Assembly: GCA_025716855.1 (NCBI GenBank)
Contig: JAIXMQ010000090.1
Coordinates: 1 to 64,000, forward strand
DNA: 64,000 bases
Direction of reading: 5' to 3'
Source: Pilaira anomala
Lineage: Eukaryota; Mucoromycota; Mucoromycetes; Mucorales; Mucoraceae
A model generated the notes under the pieces. The model saw only the letters and a list, made by a program, of their open reading frames with translations, was not told where the DNA came from and did not search any database. This document shows, in pieces, positions 21,030 to 31,566 of the stretch. Position 1 is the stretch's first letter; each line of letters begins with the position of its first letter. A program made the translations under genes and the position numbers.

Positions 21030-23030
21030 AATTTAATTTGAAAAGAAAAGAAAAGAAAAGAAAAGAGAATGTATTTATAAATATAAAAAAATGTTGGTGT
21101 AACGGTATAGATGTCTCCTGAGCTATATGTATATATGTATATTGTAAGCAGTCTAGACCTTTCGTAGGTACATTGACAACTTGTAATGAATTCAAAGGAA
21201 TACTAAGACATTAGTCCACCTCCTGCATTTTTAATATATATAAACAGGTTTCGTTTGAAAAGTTAAAATTTACTCTAAATATCAAGTGAAGAGAAGAAAA
21301 AAACAAGCATTTAATTTTTAATACATAAACGAGTCAAAAGTCTTTAAATGAACTTCAATGTGCAATATAATTGGAGAGACGCTTTATTAAACACTTTCAG
21401 AAAAGATAAATAGAATTCTGAATTGATTTTCCCAGTATACCAATTCTCAAAAACACGGTTAAACACCCCCCAACCCCAGAAATCCTTGTTTTATCACCAA
21501 GTTTGTTACATTTATAACTCTGTTCCTAATTAGAGAATTAGCCAAAATATTTTGCTAATAATCTTTTAAAATGAGAAGAGTGAGGAGAAATATATACTTA
21601 TTCTTAAACTCTATTGGTAACCAGATTTTCAATTTCCTCATGAGTATGTGTAGCAACCTTATCCATATTTAGACAAACCCGTTTCAATTGAGTTACTTTC
21701 AGGCTCATATCCGATTTTGAAGATTAATATTCTATTATAAAGTTCTGTCGGGAAGAATATGTAGTCAAATGTAGGAACCCCTTAAATGCTCACGCTCTAT
21801 ATTTTTATTACGATAACTATATAGTGCACTTGTTGGAATCAATATAATCGTTAAATTGGTGCTTAAATAAAACCTACTTGAGTTGGGTTTTGTCTTAGCA
21901 GATCATCTACTTGAGAATATCCAGACAGTTAAAGACTTACTAAATAGAATTGTGTGATATTCACCTTTATGCTAGTCGTATTCGGTTTTTAAAAATTAGC
22001 TCATTGCGATTAACTTTTCCACCGAATTTATATAGGTCTATTTTTATAAAAGGAAAACTTCATAGGTAATAGTACAATCGTTTTTCTAAAGCGAAATTAT
22101 TACCATAAGAAATTTAAAAGCGATATCTATAAATATAACTGTAAGAGTATAAATAATGATAATATCCCAGAATAATAGTAAATCGCTCAGTCAAACCCAA
22201 ATAAGTGTTACAAGGTACATAAAAAAAGAAAAAAGAAAACTCTATTTCAATATTATGATGAATAACTAATATGATAGACAGATACTTTTATTCATAAATT
22301 TAATATGTACATGTTTTTTAAAGGTTTGTGTCACTTTCTATTACTTCAAGAGGCCCGAGAAAAAAAAACATAGTTGATATTTCTTCCTCCAGAGTTAGAC
22401 TTATTTTCATCAGCTGGACTATTTAAAACAAGAGATAGAATATCGTTTAAATCATTCTCTTGTAATTATTTTTTTTTTAATATTACAGCAGTTGATATCA
22501 TAAATTTTTGACAGATGAATAGAGAAAACTTTGTCTACCAATTTTTCAATTCATATATGCAACCTGCGGTACCAATCCAATCCATAGTTAAAGTTTCAGA
22601 TACTTTACCACCATATGAACTAAGCCCGGAAACAATACAAGCATTTAACTTCAAATTCTTGGTTTATTCTTGTATTTTGGTACTGTCAGTTACTGAGGTA
22701 CATTTCCATATATTTGAAGAGGGCAGCATTTCCAATAATATCAATTTTTTCTTGATCGTCAAACAATAATCCTTGTATACTGTGAAATATTATCTTGAAA
22801 TCTAAATAAAAAAAAAAAGAGGGAAAAAGACTAGTATGGTGAGACTTCTTATGATCTTTATTTAGTGAAAAAACAAGAGAGGGAACAAATAACTGCTTGA
22901 GTTATACTAAGATAATATCAGTTATGGACTGCTTGTAATATTGACAAGCTATAATTGGTTAATTGTGCTTTTATTTATTTTATGAAAAGTAATAATCTCT
23001 TGCGAGAAACAGGTAAATACCACATACTGG
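21030..23030. other. Gene-poor stretch upstream of the cysteine-module gene
   Basis: AAAAG pentamer repeats sit at about 21038-21066, just upstream of the cysteine-module gene. A minus-strand frame at about 21613-21716 (starting MSLKVTQLKRV) and a plus-strand frame at 22515-22769 (84 residues, starting MNRENFVYQFF) are open but show no recognisable domain or neighbouring exons. Nothing else was seen. Confidence 0.4.
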
Positions 23031-23482
23031 TCAAGATAGCTGAACTAGATGTGTTTTTTTTGCAAGTGCCACAATTTCATCAATTGCAACCCGATCAAGG
23101 GAGGCATGAGCACCATTTTTGCAAACTCGAATAGCAACAAGTGTTCTGAAAATTAAGGGCCCAATTTTTTCTTGTGACAAATTGATCAAGGTTGGACCAT
23201 TTTGAGAAGACAAGGTCCAGATACATAGCTGTTGGTTGTCAGAATGAACGGCTTGTAAATGGTATAAGTAGAAAGGCGATCAAACTTGCTTCGTAATTGT
23301 CTCAATTGGTATAAAATGGGCATCTGTTGACACTCGTTGAACGGTTTCATTTCTGAGCATTGGTTTGACAACATCAAGTGAGGCCTTATCCAAAAAACAG
23401 CCTCCTTGTCTTGTTCGTTGGAGTGAAGTGAGTTGTTGATGGCCCAAGGTTGACAGAATGAACGTCCACCAGGCGCATGCAT
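23031..23482 (-). pseudogene. Degraded coding fragment, unknown family
   Basis: Two overlapping minus-strand frames look coding but do not join. The upstream one (23186-23482) begins MHAPGGRSFCQPWAINN and runs to a stop at 23186. The downstream one (23031-23213, open further upstream through the stretch NQQLCIWTLSSQNGP) ends AIDEIVALAKKTHLVQLS. No GT-AG intron reconciles them, because the second frame has a stop just before the point of overlap. The simplest reading is a frameshifted relic. It lies just downstream of the zinc-finger pseudogene and could be part of the same decaying region. I do not recognise the protein. Confidence 0.4.
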
Positions 23483-23597
23483 GGTGTTATAAGGAAATTG
23501 TATGTTCGAGTTCCTATGATCTCAACTTTTTCCCGTCTTATGTGTCAATCAAACGAATAGAGAGGAATCCATAAAAACCAAGAAGTGTCTCTGGAAA

Positions 23598-23720
23598 TGA
23601 CGACTGATCAGCAGACAGTCGTTCGTAGTGAGCGTCAAGCAAAGGGTCTGGTTATTAGTTCCGATAACGAACGAGACCTTATTTTGCTAAATAGCCGGCA
23701 GGTCAACTTTTTTAGTTGAT
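23598..23720 (+). other. Small open frame of 40 codons on the opposite strand
   Basis: Begins MTTDQQTVVRSERQAKGL and ends at TGA after RQVNFF. Composition is protein-like and the codons are balanced, but there is no domain, no visible partner exon and no conservation evidence. It may be a relic of a mobile-element gene. Confidence 0.2.
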
Positions 23721-23729
23721 TAATTTATT

Positions 23730-24733
23730 TTATAAATTTGGCTTCTTGGAGAGACTATCGCGAGAATAGGGTTCAACAACAGTGCTTAATAGAATCGGAA
23801 TTCGTTTTTCAGCTAAAATGGCTCCTGTTAGCATTTGAGATCCACAGTATCGTAATTGGGGATACTCGAGCCAATCTTGACTGAGAATATTTGAATGTTC
23901 AAGAGTAACTTCTTCAAGATGAGTTGTGGAAAGCTTTTTTGCTGCTTGGTTGAAAGAAAAAAGAATATTAAAGTACCAGCTCTATTTAAGGCCGTTCGAT
24001 TTAAGGCCGTTTTCTATTTAAGGCCACAATTTTCTGAAAATTTTGGGAATATTTAATTTTCCCAAGTCAGAAATAAGGCTATGACACGATTTAAGTCCAC
24101 AGAAGTCTGGAGCAGGTACGGTAAACGATACACCTTTAAGCGGAACCAAAGATCATACCTTGTTGATTTGATATGCTTCGATTAGGGAATCATTGTTACA
24201 ATAATCTTGAACACTCAGGGAACGCCAATCCTTGGACCAAGGTCGGCAGCTGGTTCTTTGCATGCACCAGTCTGAGATGATTCTTGCAATAACATGGTTG
24301 CTGAGCGAGCAGAAGTTAAAAGATCATGCTGCTCGCTTCCACATTCATATATAATGGGCACCCATCTACCAAGTTTTACAACCATAAGTTTATCAGTTTT
24401 TTCTTGAGTTTCAGCTGTGATAGAATCACTTGAAGCAAGAGTAGTCTGTGAACGTGAAAGTAACTTATGTTTCTTAAGAAGTTTGGAAGATTTGCCGATG
24501 ATTGAATCTTCTTCAGGTGGACTACTATGATGGATAATTTCGCCTGGTGACATGCTAACTGAGACATCTTCCAAATCTTGCAATGAGTTTTCTAGTTCTG
24601 GGAGACTTGTGTCAGAGATGGTCATCTTCTTCAAACCGTGGCTGACCAAATGAGACTTGAATCCAGTTGTTGTTTTCAGGGATTTGTCACAAATATGACA
24701 AGTGAATGTCCCATGGATTCTCCTCACAGCCAA
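23730..24733 (-). pseudogene. C2H2 zinc-finger protein gene, disrupted, with a MITE in its intron
   Basis: The first exon starts at ATG 24731-24733. Residues 12-34 form a C2H2 finger: CHICDKSLKTTTGFKSHLVSH, cut here to its ends, has C-x2-C-x12-H-x3-H spacing. A Ser/Glu-rich region follows. The original frame stops at 24215, but another frame continues with clear coding sequence (WSKDWRSLSVQDYCNN) to a GTATGA donor at 24158. The next exon (about 23730-23944) reads LSQDWLEYPQLRYCGSQ to a TAA at 23730, yet its phase does not match the donor. So there are two frame breaks, one near 24250 and one at the junction (next to an A6 run). A MITE fills the intron. The family is probably a multicopy fungal zinc-finger type; function unknown. 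Confidence 0.55.
23971..24121. mobile_element. MITE, copy 1 of the GTACC(C/A)GCTC family
   Basis: A 151-bp element flanked by TA (23969-23970 and 24122-24123). The left end AAGTACCAGCTCTATTTAAGG and the right end GGAGCAGGTACGG are imperfect inverted copies. Inside the left arm an ATTTAAGGCCGTT-like unit occurs three times. It shares this structure with the copy at 42527-42626 but is longer and more diverged. It lies within the intron of the zinc-finger pseudogene. Confidence 0.7.
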
Positions 24734-25041
24734 AAGACCTACGGATGCAAATGTTGCTCAATAAAACTTGCACAAACTAAATAAAAGACCATTTACTTTC
24801 GCCAACAGACACCTCATCAACAAGAGAATTATAGTTGTGGTCCTTCCACACTCCTTATTTAAGATTTTTCAATGAATTGTTTGAAATAGAAAGCAAGATA
24901 ATAAAATAGGGGATTTCGCCAGTTTTGATTGTTTTTTCTTTCCACAATTTTTTTTTGCGAATTATGATTGGCTGATATTGCATTATATGTCATGCCTAAC
25001 ACAAATCCTTGCTGCCTTCGCTTCATTCAACCCATTCAACC

Positions 25042-25663
25042 GGTGCTGGGTAAAAGAGTAGTAAAAAAGGAGGTATTAAAATCACGGATCAATTTTATCC
25101 AACTAGCCACCAAAATACTTTACAGTTTTTTTCTAAGAAAAAACTAGTATAATACTTGTTTTTTTTAACAAAAAAACAGGTAGGTAACTTGTTCTTTTTT
25201 TCACTTGTAATTTGGACAAAAAAAGAAAAAAGGATCATTTCTATTTGAGATTAATTAGACAAAATGAATCCTTTATCTTTTGATAAAATTATTAGACTTA
25301 CTGTTGATAACAATATGTAGTTTTATGCAGGACTTTTTTTTCTTTCTTGGAACAATCTCTTCTTTAGATAAGGAGTGTGACAAAAGAAGAGATTAAAAAT
25401 GGAGCGGTAAGAAAGAAATATATGTAAAAAGAAGAAAGTAAAAGAAAAGAACAAAATAAAAAAAAAGATGATTTATAATGAAAAAAAACCCCTGTTTGTC
25501 TGGCGTATGTGAAAAAAAACCTGCCTGTATGCCATATGTAATGGTGTATTTCATGCAAAAGTTATAAAAAACCTTATTCACGTGACGATGTGCCTGGTTA
25601 TACTTTTTATAAATCCGGATAAAAGTCATCCGTGATTTTACTACTACTCTTTTCCCCGACTTC
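25042..25663. mobile_element. Inverted-repeat element of about 620 bp inside a minisatellite
   Basis: The left end reads GGGTAAAAGAGTAGTA and, after a 14-bp indel, AAAATCACGGAT; the right end carries the reverse complement of the same blocks (ATCCGTGATTTTA, then CTACTACTCTTTTCCCC). The inner 500 bp has no coding frame. An identical 18-bp sequence (CATTCAACC twice) abuts both ends, at 25024-25041 and 25664-25681. That could be a target duplication or simply neighbouring minisatellite units. Probably a non-autonomous DNA transposon; superfamily unknown. Confidence 0.5.
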
Positions 25664-25757
25664 CATTCAACCCATTCAACCACTCATTCAACCTCTTTTC
25701 AACCTCTTTTCAACCTCTTTTCAACCCATTCACTCAACCCATTCAACCCATTCATGG
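25664..25757 (+). repeat. CATTCAACC / CTCTTTTCAAC minisatellite
   Basis: About ten copies of a 9-11 bp unit: CATTCAACC blocks flank three tandem CTCTTTTCAAC blocks. Two more CATTCAACC units lie 620 bp away at 25024-25041. Confidence 0.75.
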
Positions 25758-25806
25758 AATGCTGATTGAAAATTTGCAAATGCTCAACCGAAACTTTCAA
25801 TAGCCC

Positions 25807-25925
25807 TCAAAGTGAGGCTTCCACATCCTTCAAAACTCTCCAAAACTGCTCGATAGGGTTGAGCTCAGGGGGAATAAGGTGGGTTTCCCCGTTCAAAATT
25901 GCTATTCATTTTTATTTTGTTTTTT
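25807..25925 (-). pseudogene. Relic of a Tc1-like (DDE) transposase C-terminus
   Basis: The minus strand reads ETHLIPPELNPIEQFWRVL, then KDVEASL and a stop at 25807-25809. Tc1/mariner transposases have a conserved block HLI-FLPxYSP(D/E)LNPIE(x)FW, in which the final Glu of the DDE triad lies in NPIE. Here the six or so residues between HLI and PEL are missing, and no upstream catalytic domain is seen. So this is a short, internally deleted remnant. It ends about 50 bp from the minisatellite. It does not encode an active enzyme. Confidence 0.65.
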
Positions 25926-26797
25926 ATATTCTTCTATTCATTATAGATACCAGCTCACAGATATAAATACAGCGTCAGCGTTTTTATCTGTTCAATGAAC
26001 ATATGTTATTCGTATTTTCTTTTAATAAAACTATATTCTATCTCTCTCTGTTGTTGTTCTACTGTAATAATAACCTTTTATTTTCTTTTGTAATCCAAAG
26101 GTATTTATTATTGTTCAATTCGGATAAGATATTACCACATTTAATTTCTCAATGCTAATTTAACTTTTATATTGTCCTTTTAAAGTTATCTTACCATTAC
26201 ACTGTTCTTTACATTTTGTGGAGATGTCGTCCAATTTGTAAGTGAAATGATGGGTGTTGGTGTTCAGGAGTCTTGAATTTTACATAAATAAATAAGAACC
26301 TTTTGCAATTTATTTGACCAGAAGTTGGTCAAAGTATTTGTAATGATAATTGGTTAATTTATTTTCGCAGACTTGGTCAAATTAGCTTCAAATATCTGAC
26401 CCAAATAAGTCTCCTTTTTATGAGCAATTTAGTCTAGCACAAGTGGGGCAGTGTTTTCAAAAATTCGATAAATCGAGAGTAGTAGAAGCACACTGAATGC
26501 TAAATTGAATAACAATTTGCGTACTAAAAAAAGAAACCTCCCTAATTATTATTTTTTTTTTTTTTTGTACAAGTGTATAAATATATTCTGCGCTTTACTT
26601 TTCTGGGAAATTCACCTTTTGCCGAGAAATGGTTAATTCGTCCAAATGCTTGCTTTGAAAAAAAAAACACACTAAAAAAAAAAAAATAGATTAAATCACA
26701 GCGGAATGATGAGACAGACAACAACAAATATATAAATAGTCTTTTTTTAAACTTACATATTTCTTTTTTGTCTTTTCTTTTTTTTTTTTTTTTTGTT

Positions 26798-27637
26798 ATG
26801 AAGACCTTTTTTTATATATACCTTTTCACATTAATAATGACTGTAAACGCAAATATACTTTATAGACAAACTTCAGAAACAACCAGCTCAGATTTCAAAA
26901 ACTTCAATAAAGGAAAAAAGAATCGAGTAGGTGGAGAGACAATTCAACAAGTCAACGGAGGACTTCAGATACATAAACCAGCCAACAGTGAAAGAGCCGA
27001 AGTCCGTGGTCTTAAAAAACTACCAACGTTCCAAAAGGGCAAGAAATACTATTTTTCTTGGGACTTCATGCTTAGTTCAACCGCCACAAACAATGCCATC
27101 TTTCAATGGAAAGCTTATGGAAGTCCTATCACACAGAACTTTCCTATCGTCATTAAACTCGTCGGTGGTGTACTCAATGTCATCCAATTTCAAGACCCAA
27201 ATTCTGGTAAGAGAAGAGAAAACTTTTTGTTCAAAAAAAGGATAGACGCCAATCAATGGTATTCTCATATGTTGGCCATTTACGTCTCGGATGAAAACGA
27301 AGGAGGAACTGTAGAGTATTGGTTTGATGGCTTTCAACAGGATCTCATAACACATGGAAAAGATTCCAAAAAAGTTTGGCCTTGTAGAACATTTGATGGA
27401 AATTTAGTAGATCCTAAATTTGGTATTTATGGCGCATATGGTGTGGACGTAGACAGTAGCTTTAGAAATCTGGTCATAGGCGAAACTCTTGAAGATATGA
27501 ATTACGATAAAGGTCCAAGTTCTGCTGCTGCTGCAGGTAAAACCGGACCAGCTACTACTTTATTTTTAACAATGACAGTATTAACTCTGTTATTAATAAG
27601 CGGAGTGGTCGATATTAGAGGAGCAACAATAGGGTAA
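26798..27637 (+). CDS. Polysaccharide lyase family 20-like (glucuronan lyase-like) GPI protein
   Basis: I take the ATG at 26798 (MKTFFYIYLFTLIMTVNA, a clean signal peptide). The in-frame ATG at 26768 would put a Phe run before it. The protein has 279 residues. The body resembles PL20 glucuronan lyases, which have a concanavalin-like beta-jelly roll: ERAEVRGL, KYYFSWDFML, NAIFQWKAYGSPITQNFPIV, VEYWFDGFQQ, FGIYGAYGVDVDSSFRNLVI. The C-terminus has a small-residue SSAAAAG site, a spacer and a hydrophobic end, as in GPI signals, so it should sit on the plasma membrane or wall. Mucoromycete walls contain glucuronic-acid polymers, so wall remodelling is a sensible role. Catalytic residues were not verified. 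No intron. Confidence 0.65.
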   Translation: MKTFFYIYLFTLIMTVNANILYRQTSETTSSDFKNFNKGKKNRVGGETIQQVNGGLQIHKPANSERAEVRGLKKLPTFQKGKKYYFSWDFMLSSTATNNAIFQWKAYGSPITQNFPIVIKLVGGVLNVIQFQDPNSGKRRENFLFKKRIDANQWYSHMLAIYVSDENEGGTVEYWFDGFQQDLITHGKDSKKVWPCRTFDGNLVDPKFGIYGAYGVDVDSSFRNLVIGETLEDMNYDKGPSSAAAAGKTGPATTLFLTMTVLTLLLISGVVDIRGATIG

Positions 27638-29666
27638 AAATAGTTTTTATTTGTATAATCAGGGAAAAAAAAAATGTACAGAAAACGGACGTAAGCTCCT
27701 TCTTTTTTTTGGACTAAAAGAATATTAAGAATATCATTTTTGGTCATTCATTATATACCTCTAAATAGTTGCTTTTAGGGCACCTTTTAAGCTTAACTTA
27801 TTCATCATGAGTGTGCCCTAAGAGCACCCGTAGCAGTTACTATTACATTTCGTACTATTATGTTGAAAAATAAAAATAAAAAATTCTACTATATAATAAT
27901 CACCTGCTATACATTTTTCTATTTAATATATATTTTTTTTTTGAAACATTTTCCTTTTCTCTTTACATTTGTTTTCTAATATAAAATGACCAACTCAACA
28001 GCATCACTGTAAAGAGAACATTGAGCTTACACATCCTACAGTAGTTGCAATTGATGCAAGTATATTGTATGGTCATAAAGTCAAGAATTAGCATCATCTT
28101 CAAATAACTAGACGTTTAAGCGTGTATGAAACTCTCATCATGTTTTGCATAATTAATAAGCATTTTCGAAGTCGCTGTCACGTTGATTAAAGATTCGTTT
28201 AATATTGATTGTTGCACAAAAGTGTATGATATACTACATGATTTAACATTAAAAATAAACTCTGAAAGCATGATGTTACTGTAAGACCATCTTATGTTCA
28301 AAAGTTAAAACCAAACCTTGCAACCTTCCCAAATGAGAGAAAAGAACAATTTATTTATTTATGTCAAGTGTTCAATGACTGCTACACAACAATGTCAGAA
28401 AAATACGAGTCGTTTCTTTTTCCTATCTTTTAGATAAACCACACACAGATTATCTTGGAAAGAGTAAATTATGTCTTTCCAACTTATTTCAATTTTGCGG
28501 TTGGTCATTGCTGGTTTTTTTTTTAAAAAAAAAATCTTCATCACTTGTTTTCAGAACTCTTCGACATTCTTCGTGGCTTTTTTTTTATGGTATCTGGGTA
28601 ACATAGCTTGATTCACAAGCTGTTTGTCTTGCAGCACAAATATGGTGGTTCGGTCAACGAGATGTATTCAAAGTATGATTGATCAGTTTAGATGATTAGG
28701 TAATATGTATATGAAGAAAGAGTGTGAGATACAAAAAAAAAATGACTTTTGAAATTAATAACTATTACGAAACATGCGAGGCAAGACGACAACAATTTTA
28801 TACTTGAAAGATGGCCGTTCTAGTTACTTTTTTACCCGCCAAAAATATCAATGTTTCTGGGATCTTAAAAACACATGATAGCATGGAGATGGTAATTATG
28901 TTTTTTTTTTTTTTTTAAAAAAAAAAAATAAACGCTTTATTCAAATGTTTTATGAAAGTACTGCAGTTAAAAGTAGATTAAATGAAGAAGAAAGGGAGCA
29001 CATGAATCACTTGATAATAGCACACTCCTTCACAAACAACACAATAGTTAACCAATTTATTCCTAAATAAACCAAGAAAAAAAAAAAAGAAAAGCAGGTC
29101 ATGTACCTTCTTGGCCCTTTTTCTCTTCCTTTGCCACTTGATAAGAAGTATCCTTTGAATTCACTCCCTGTACATAAAACAGTTTTTTTGCAACAGATAC
29201 ATATTATTCTCAACAGTTTTTAATGAAAAAGAATAAGCGATATATATAAATTTTTATTTTTGTTTTGTACAAACAACGTAAAAAAAAAAAAAATAATAAT
29301 AACAGTAAGAAGCGACTAGTGAATCAGAATGACTAAATAATGAAACCATAATAAAATGGTTCAAACATTTACTAGCCACATAAGACGTTACTATAATTAG
29401 TCTTTTTCCGATTACGTTGGACAAAATAAAAACAAAAAAAAGAGGTATATTGTAATATGGACAGCCAAAGAAAAACTAAAGAAAGAAAGAAAAAAAAAAA
29501 AAAGAGAACTAGTAACTATATGGGTTACTATGACAATTTACCTTTTTTTTTTTTTGTATGTTGGTAGAGAGAGGGTATGTAGATTATATGTATATATAAT
29601 TTTTTTTTGGGGTTGTGTTGATTTGTTTTATAATTTTTTTGGTGACTAAAACATATAAGGTGTGTG

Positions 29667-29704
<38 letters not shown>

Positions 29705-29915
29705 AAATGATATAAAGAGTAAGAATAAGTAATGAAAAAGAAGCAATGAAAAAGAAGTAATGAAAAAGAAGTAGTGAAAAAAGAATAGAAAGTTAAAAAT
29801 GTTGTTTTTTTTGGGGGGAGGAAAGTATTAATAAAAAAAAAAAAAAAAAGAAAAAAAAATCAGAGACCTTTTGGTGGTACCCGAAAATGATTGTTGTTAG
29901 TTAATTGTTGTCGTT
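27638..29915. other. Intergenic between the PL20-like gene and the cyclin gene
   Basis: No supported gene; frames at 28116, 29007 and 29528 are short and featureless. A hairpin-forming pair (TTAGGGCAC 27775-27783, GTGCCCTAA 27813-27821) lies about 140 bp past the PL20-like stop and may be in its 3' UTR. A T run followed by an A run (about 28901-28928) is a perfect foldback. A 14-bp tandem repeat lies at 29731-29786. Confidence 0.5.
29731..29786. repeat. 14-bp tandem repeat, about 4 copies
   Basis: The unit AATGAAAAAGAAGT recurs head-to-tail with one or two changes per copy. It lies 3' of the cyclin gene. Confidence 0.7.
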
Positions 29916-31064
29916 TCAATAATTGAAGTTTCTCCAGGAAATAGGTCTTGCAGTAGAGAAATTAGAATAAGAATAATCTTGGCAACGATTCAAGCTATAA
30001 GCAAGTGGATCCCATGATGATTGGGAGAGATTGGTGATGGGATTGTATCCGTAACCAACAGGTGGTTGCATAACGTACGGTAATTGGACCGGAGGAGAAG
30101 GAAGACTAGGTATGTACTGTTGTTGCTGTTGTAAAAAGTGCTGATATCTGTTATGAGAGTTTTCAATTTGTAATTTAATAGCATCTTCATATTGATTAAA
30201 TTGATATAATCCAAGTGTTTGTAAAGTTAGTAACACAAGTTGTTGTCTTTGTCTACTATTAATATCATAAACTGAAAGTTGAGATCTTTCACGACATAAT
30301 TCTAATAATCCTTTCCAGTTATCATAATCATCTTTTCGTACAAATAAGTTATATTCTAATGCTTCCAAGAACTCTGCTTCCATTATATTTAGATCGCGTA
30401 CTTTCATACCACTTACATCTGACCACGTTTTGTTTGTGAATGTGTTGTCATCCAAGAATTTATTTGCTAATAAACAGATGAATATAAGTATACTACTTGG
30501 CAACAATTTAAATAAAAAGAAAAGTCTTACTTACCCAGCATTAAGGCTACAATAAATAATCGATATTCTGACCCTTCAGCACCTTCAATAGATGGATTGG
30601 ATTGTAATAGAATTGCGATATATTTAAGTGATAAATATACAGCTGATTCCTGTAACTGAGTTGCAGTAAGAACCTAAATAAATAAATAAAAGGATGAGTC
30701 ATTATTTCATCATAAATGTAAATATATATATAATTACCTGATAACAGAACTTTTTGAATGCAGGGCTAGCAGTATACGAGAGGGAGTGATCACCACCACC
30801 ACTACCACCACTACCACCACCAAGAGGAGAATAATGATTCGCTCTACTCGAAGGTTTTCTAGACTGCCACAAGAGATACGCCATTTCAGTATTAGCAAAT
30901 GATCGTTCAGACGCCATAGCCTTCCGGGCATGCCACATTAAGTAAACCATAGAAGAAGCAAACTCTGATAGTTGAGAAATATTAAAATTTCCTGTACTGA
31001 AAGTTGGTTCGCTTGTTGTTGTTGTTGTTGTTGTTGTTGTCGAATACAACTGTGTTGGCAACAT
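29916..31064 (-). CDS. CLG1: Clg1/Pho80-type cyclin
   Basis: Three exons: 30738-31064, 30535-30673, 29916-30466, all in phase, encoding 338 residues. Clg1-like cyclins partner a Pho85/Cdk5-type kinase. The cyclin box spans residues about 95-205: ESAVYLSLKYIAILLQ, then LFIVALMLANKFLDDNTFTN, TWSDVSGM and MEAEFLEALEYNLFVR. The N-terminal 90 residues hold a Thr run, a Ser/Gly run and helices; the C-terminal 100 are Gln- and Pro-rich. The NKFLDD...TW..(V/I)(S)G layout fits fungal Pcl/Clg1 cyclins rather than mitotic ones. A TCACGTGA palindrome, the Pho4-type site, lies 457 bp upstream. The choice of CLG1 over another Pcl is tentative. Confidence 0.75.
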
Positions 31065-31566
31065 GATATTAAACTTATGAGATATAAACTAAATGCTCTT
31101 TTCTTTTTTTCTCTCTCTCTCTCTTTTTCTCTCTTTTTTTTTTTTCTTCTTCCTCCAGAAGTTGATATATAATTAATATAAAAAAAAAAAAAAAAAAAAA
31201 AAAAAAGGTTAAATAAAATTAAAAAAAAAAAGGTTCTCTTTTTTTTTAATATGAATTAAACTTGTGTGTGTAGTGTGGAGGGTTGTGGGGGTTCTATTTC
31301 TTTTTTCTCTTTTAATATGTAAAAAAAAAAAAGAAGAAAAGAAAGGGATCTCTAATTAATTAAACGTAATTTAAAAATAAAAAGAATAATGCTATTCTTT
31401 AATCTTGTATAAATGGGCGAGTTTTATACAAGAAAAAAAAGAAAAGGTAAAAAAGGAACCAAGGTACTAAACAAATTGCTGTGAACCCTTTTTAAAGAAG
31501 AAAGAAAAAATTTTATGGTGTCACGTGATAGAGAGATATATGTACATTTAAAAGCCCCTTTTTCTG
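31065..31566. other. Upstream region of the cyclin gene
   Basis: Holds CT and T tracts, an A run (about 31181-31206), and the palindrome TCACGTGA at 31521-31528. No coding signal. Confidence 0.5.
31521..31528. promoter_or_regulatory. E-box palindrome TCACGTGA
   Basis: Same 8-bp site as at 6663-6670. It lies 457 bp before the cyclin ATG and 39 bp past the stop of the coiled-coil gene. A possible bHLH (Pho4-like) target. Confidence 0.35.

Larger units (their letters stand above)
24734..26797. other. Mobile-element debris and spacer
   Basis: Holds the inverted-repeat element at 25042-25663, the CATTCAACC minisatellite and a Tc1-like transposase relic. 25930-26797 is AT-rich spacer and the upstream region of the PL20-like gene, including a T run (26778-26794) immediately before its start. 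Confidence 0.5.

Noticed and set aside
21090..21160. tRNA-like beginning (GTTGGTGTAACGGTATAGATG)
   Set aside because: No anticodon stem, T-arm consensus (GGTTCRA) or acceptor pairing could be found downstream.
20917..21195. 92-codon minus-strand frame overlapping the cysteine-module gene
   Set aside because: Different frame from the signal-peptide protein, dominated by Phe from AAAAG repeats.
22515..22769. 84-codon plus-strand frame
   Set aside because: Open and not low complexity, but no recognisable domain, promoter or exon partner; such frames are expected by chance in this much spacer.
25024..25757. CRISPR-like array from CATTCAACC repeats
   Set aside because: Units are contiguous 9-11 bp minisatellite copies with no spacers, and the genome is eukaryotic.
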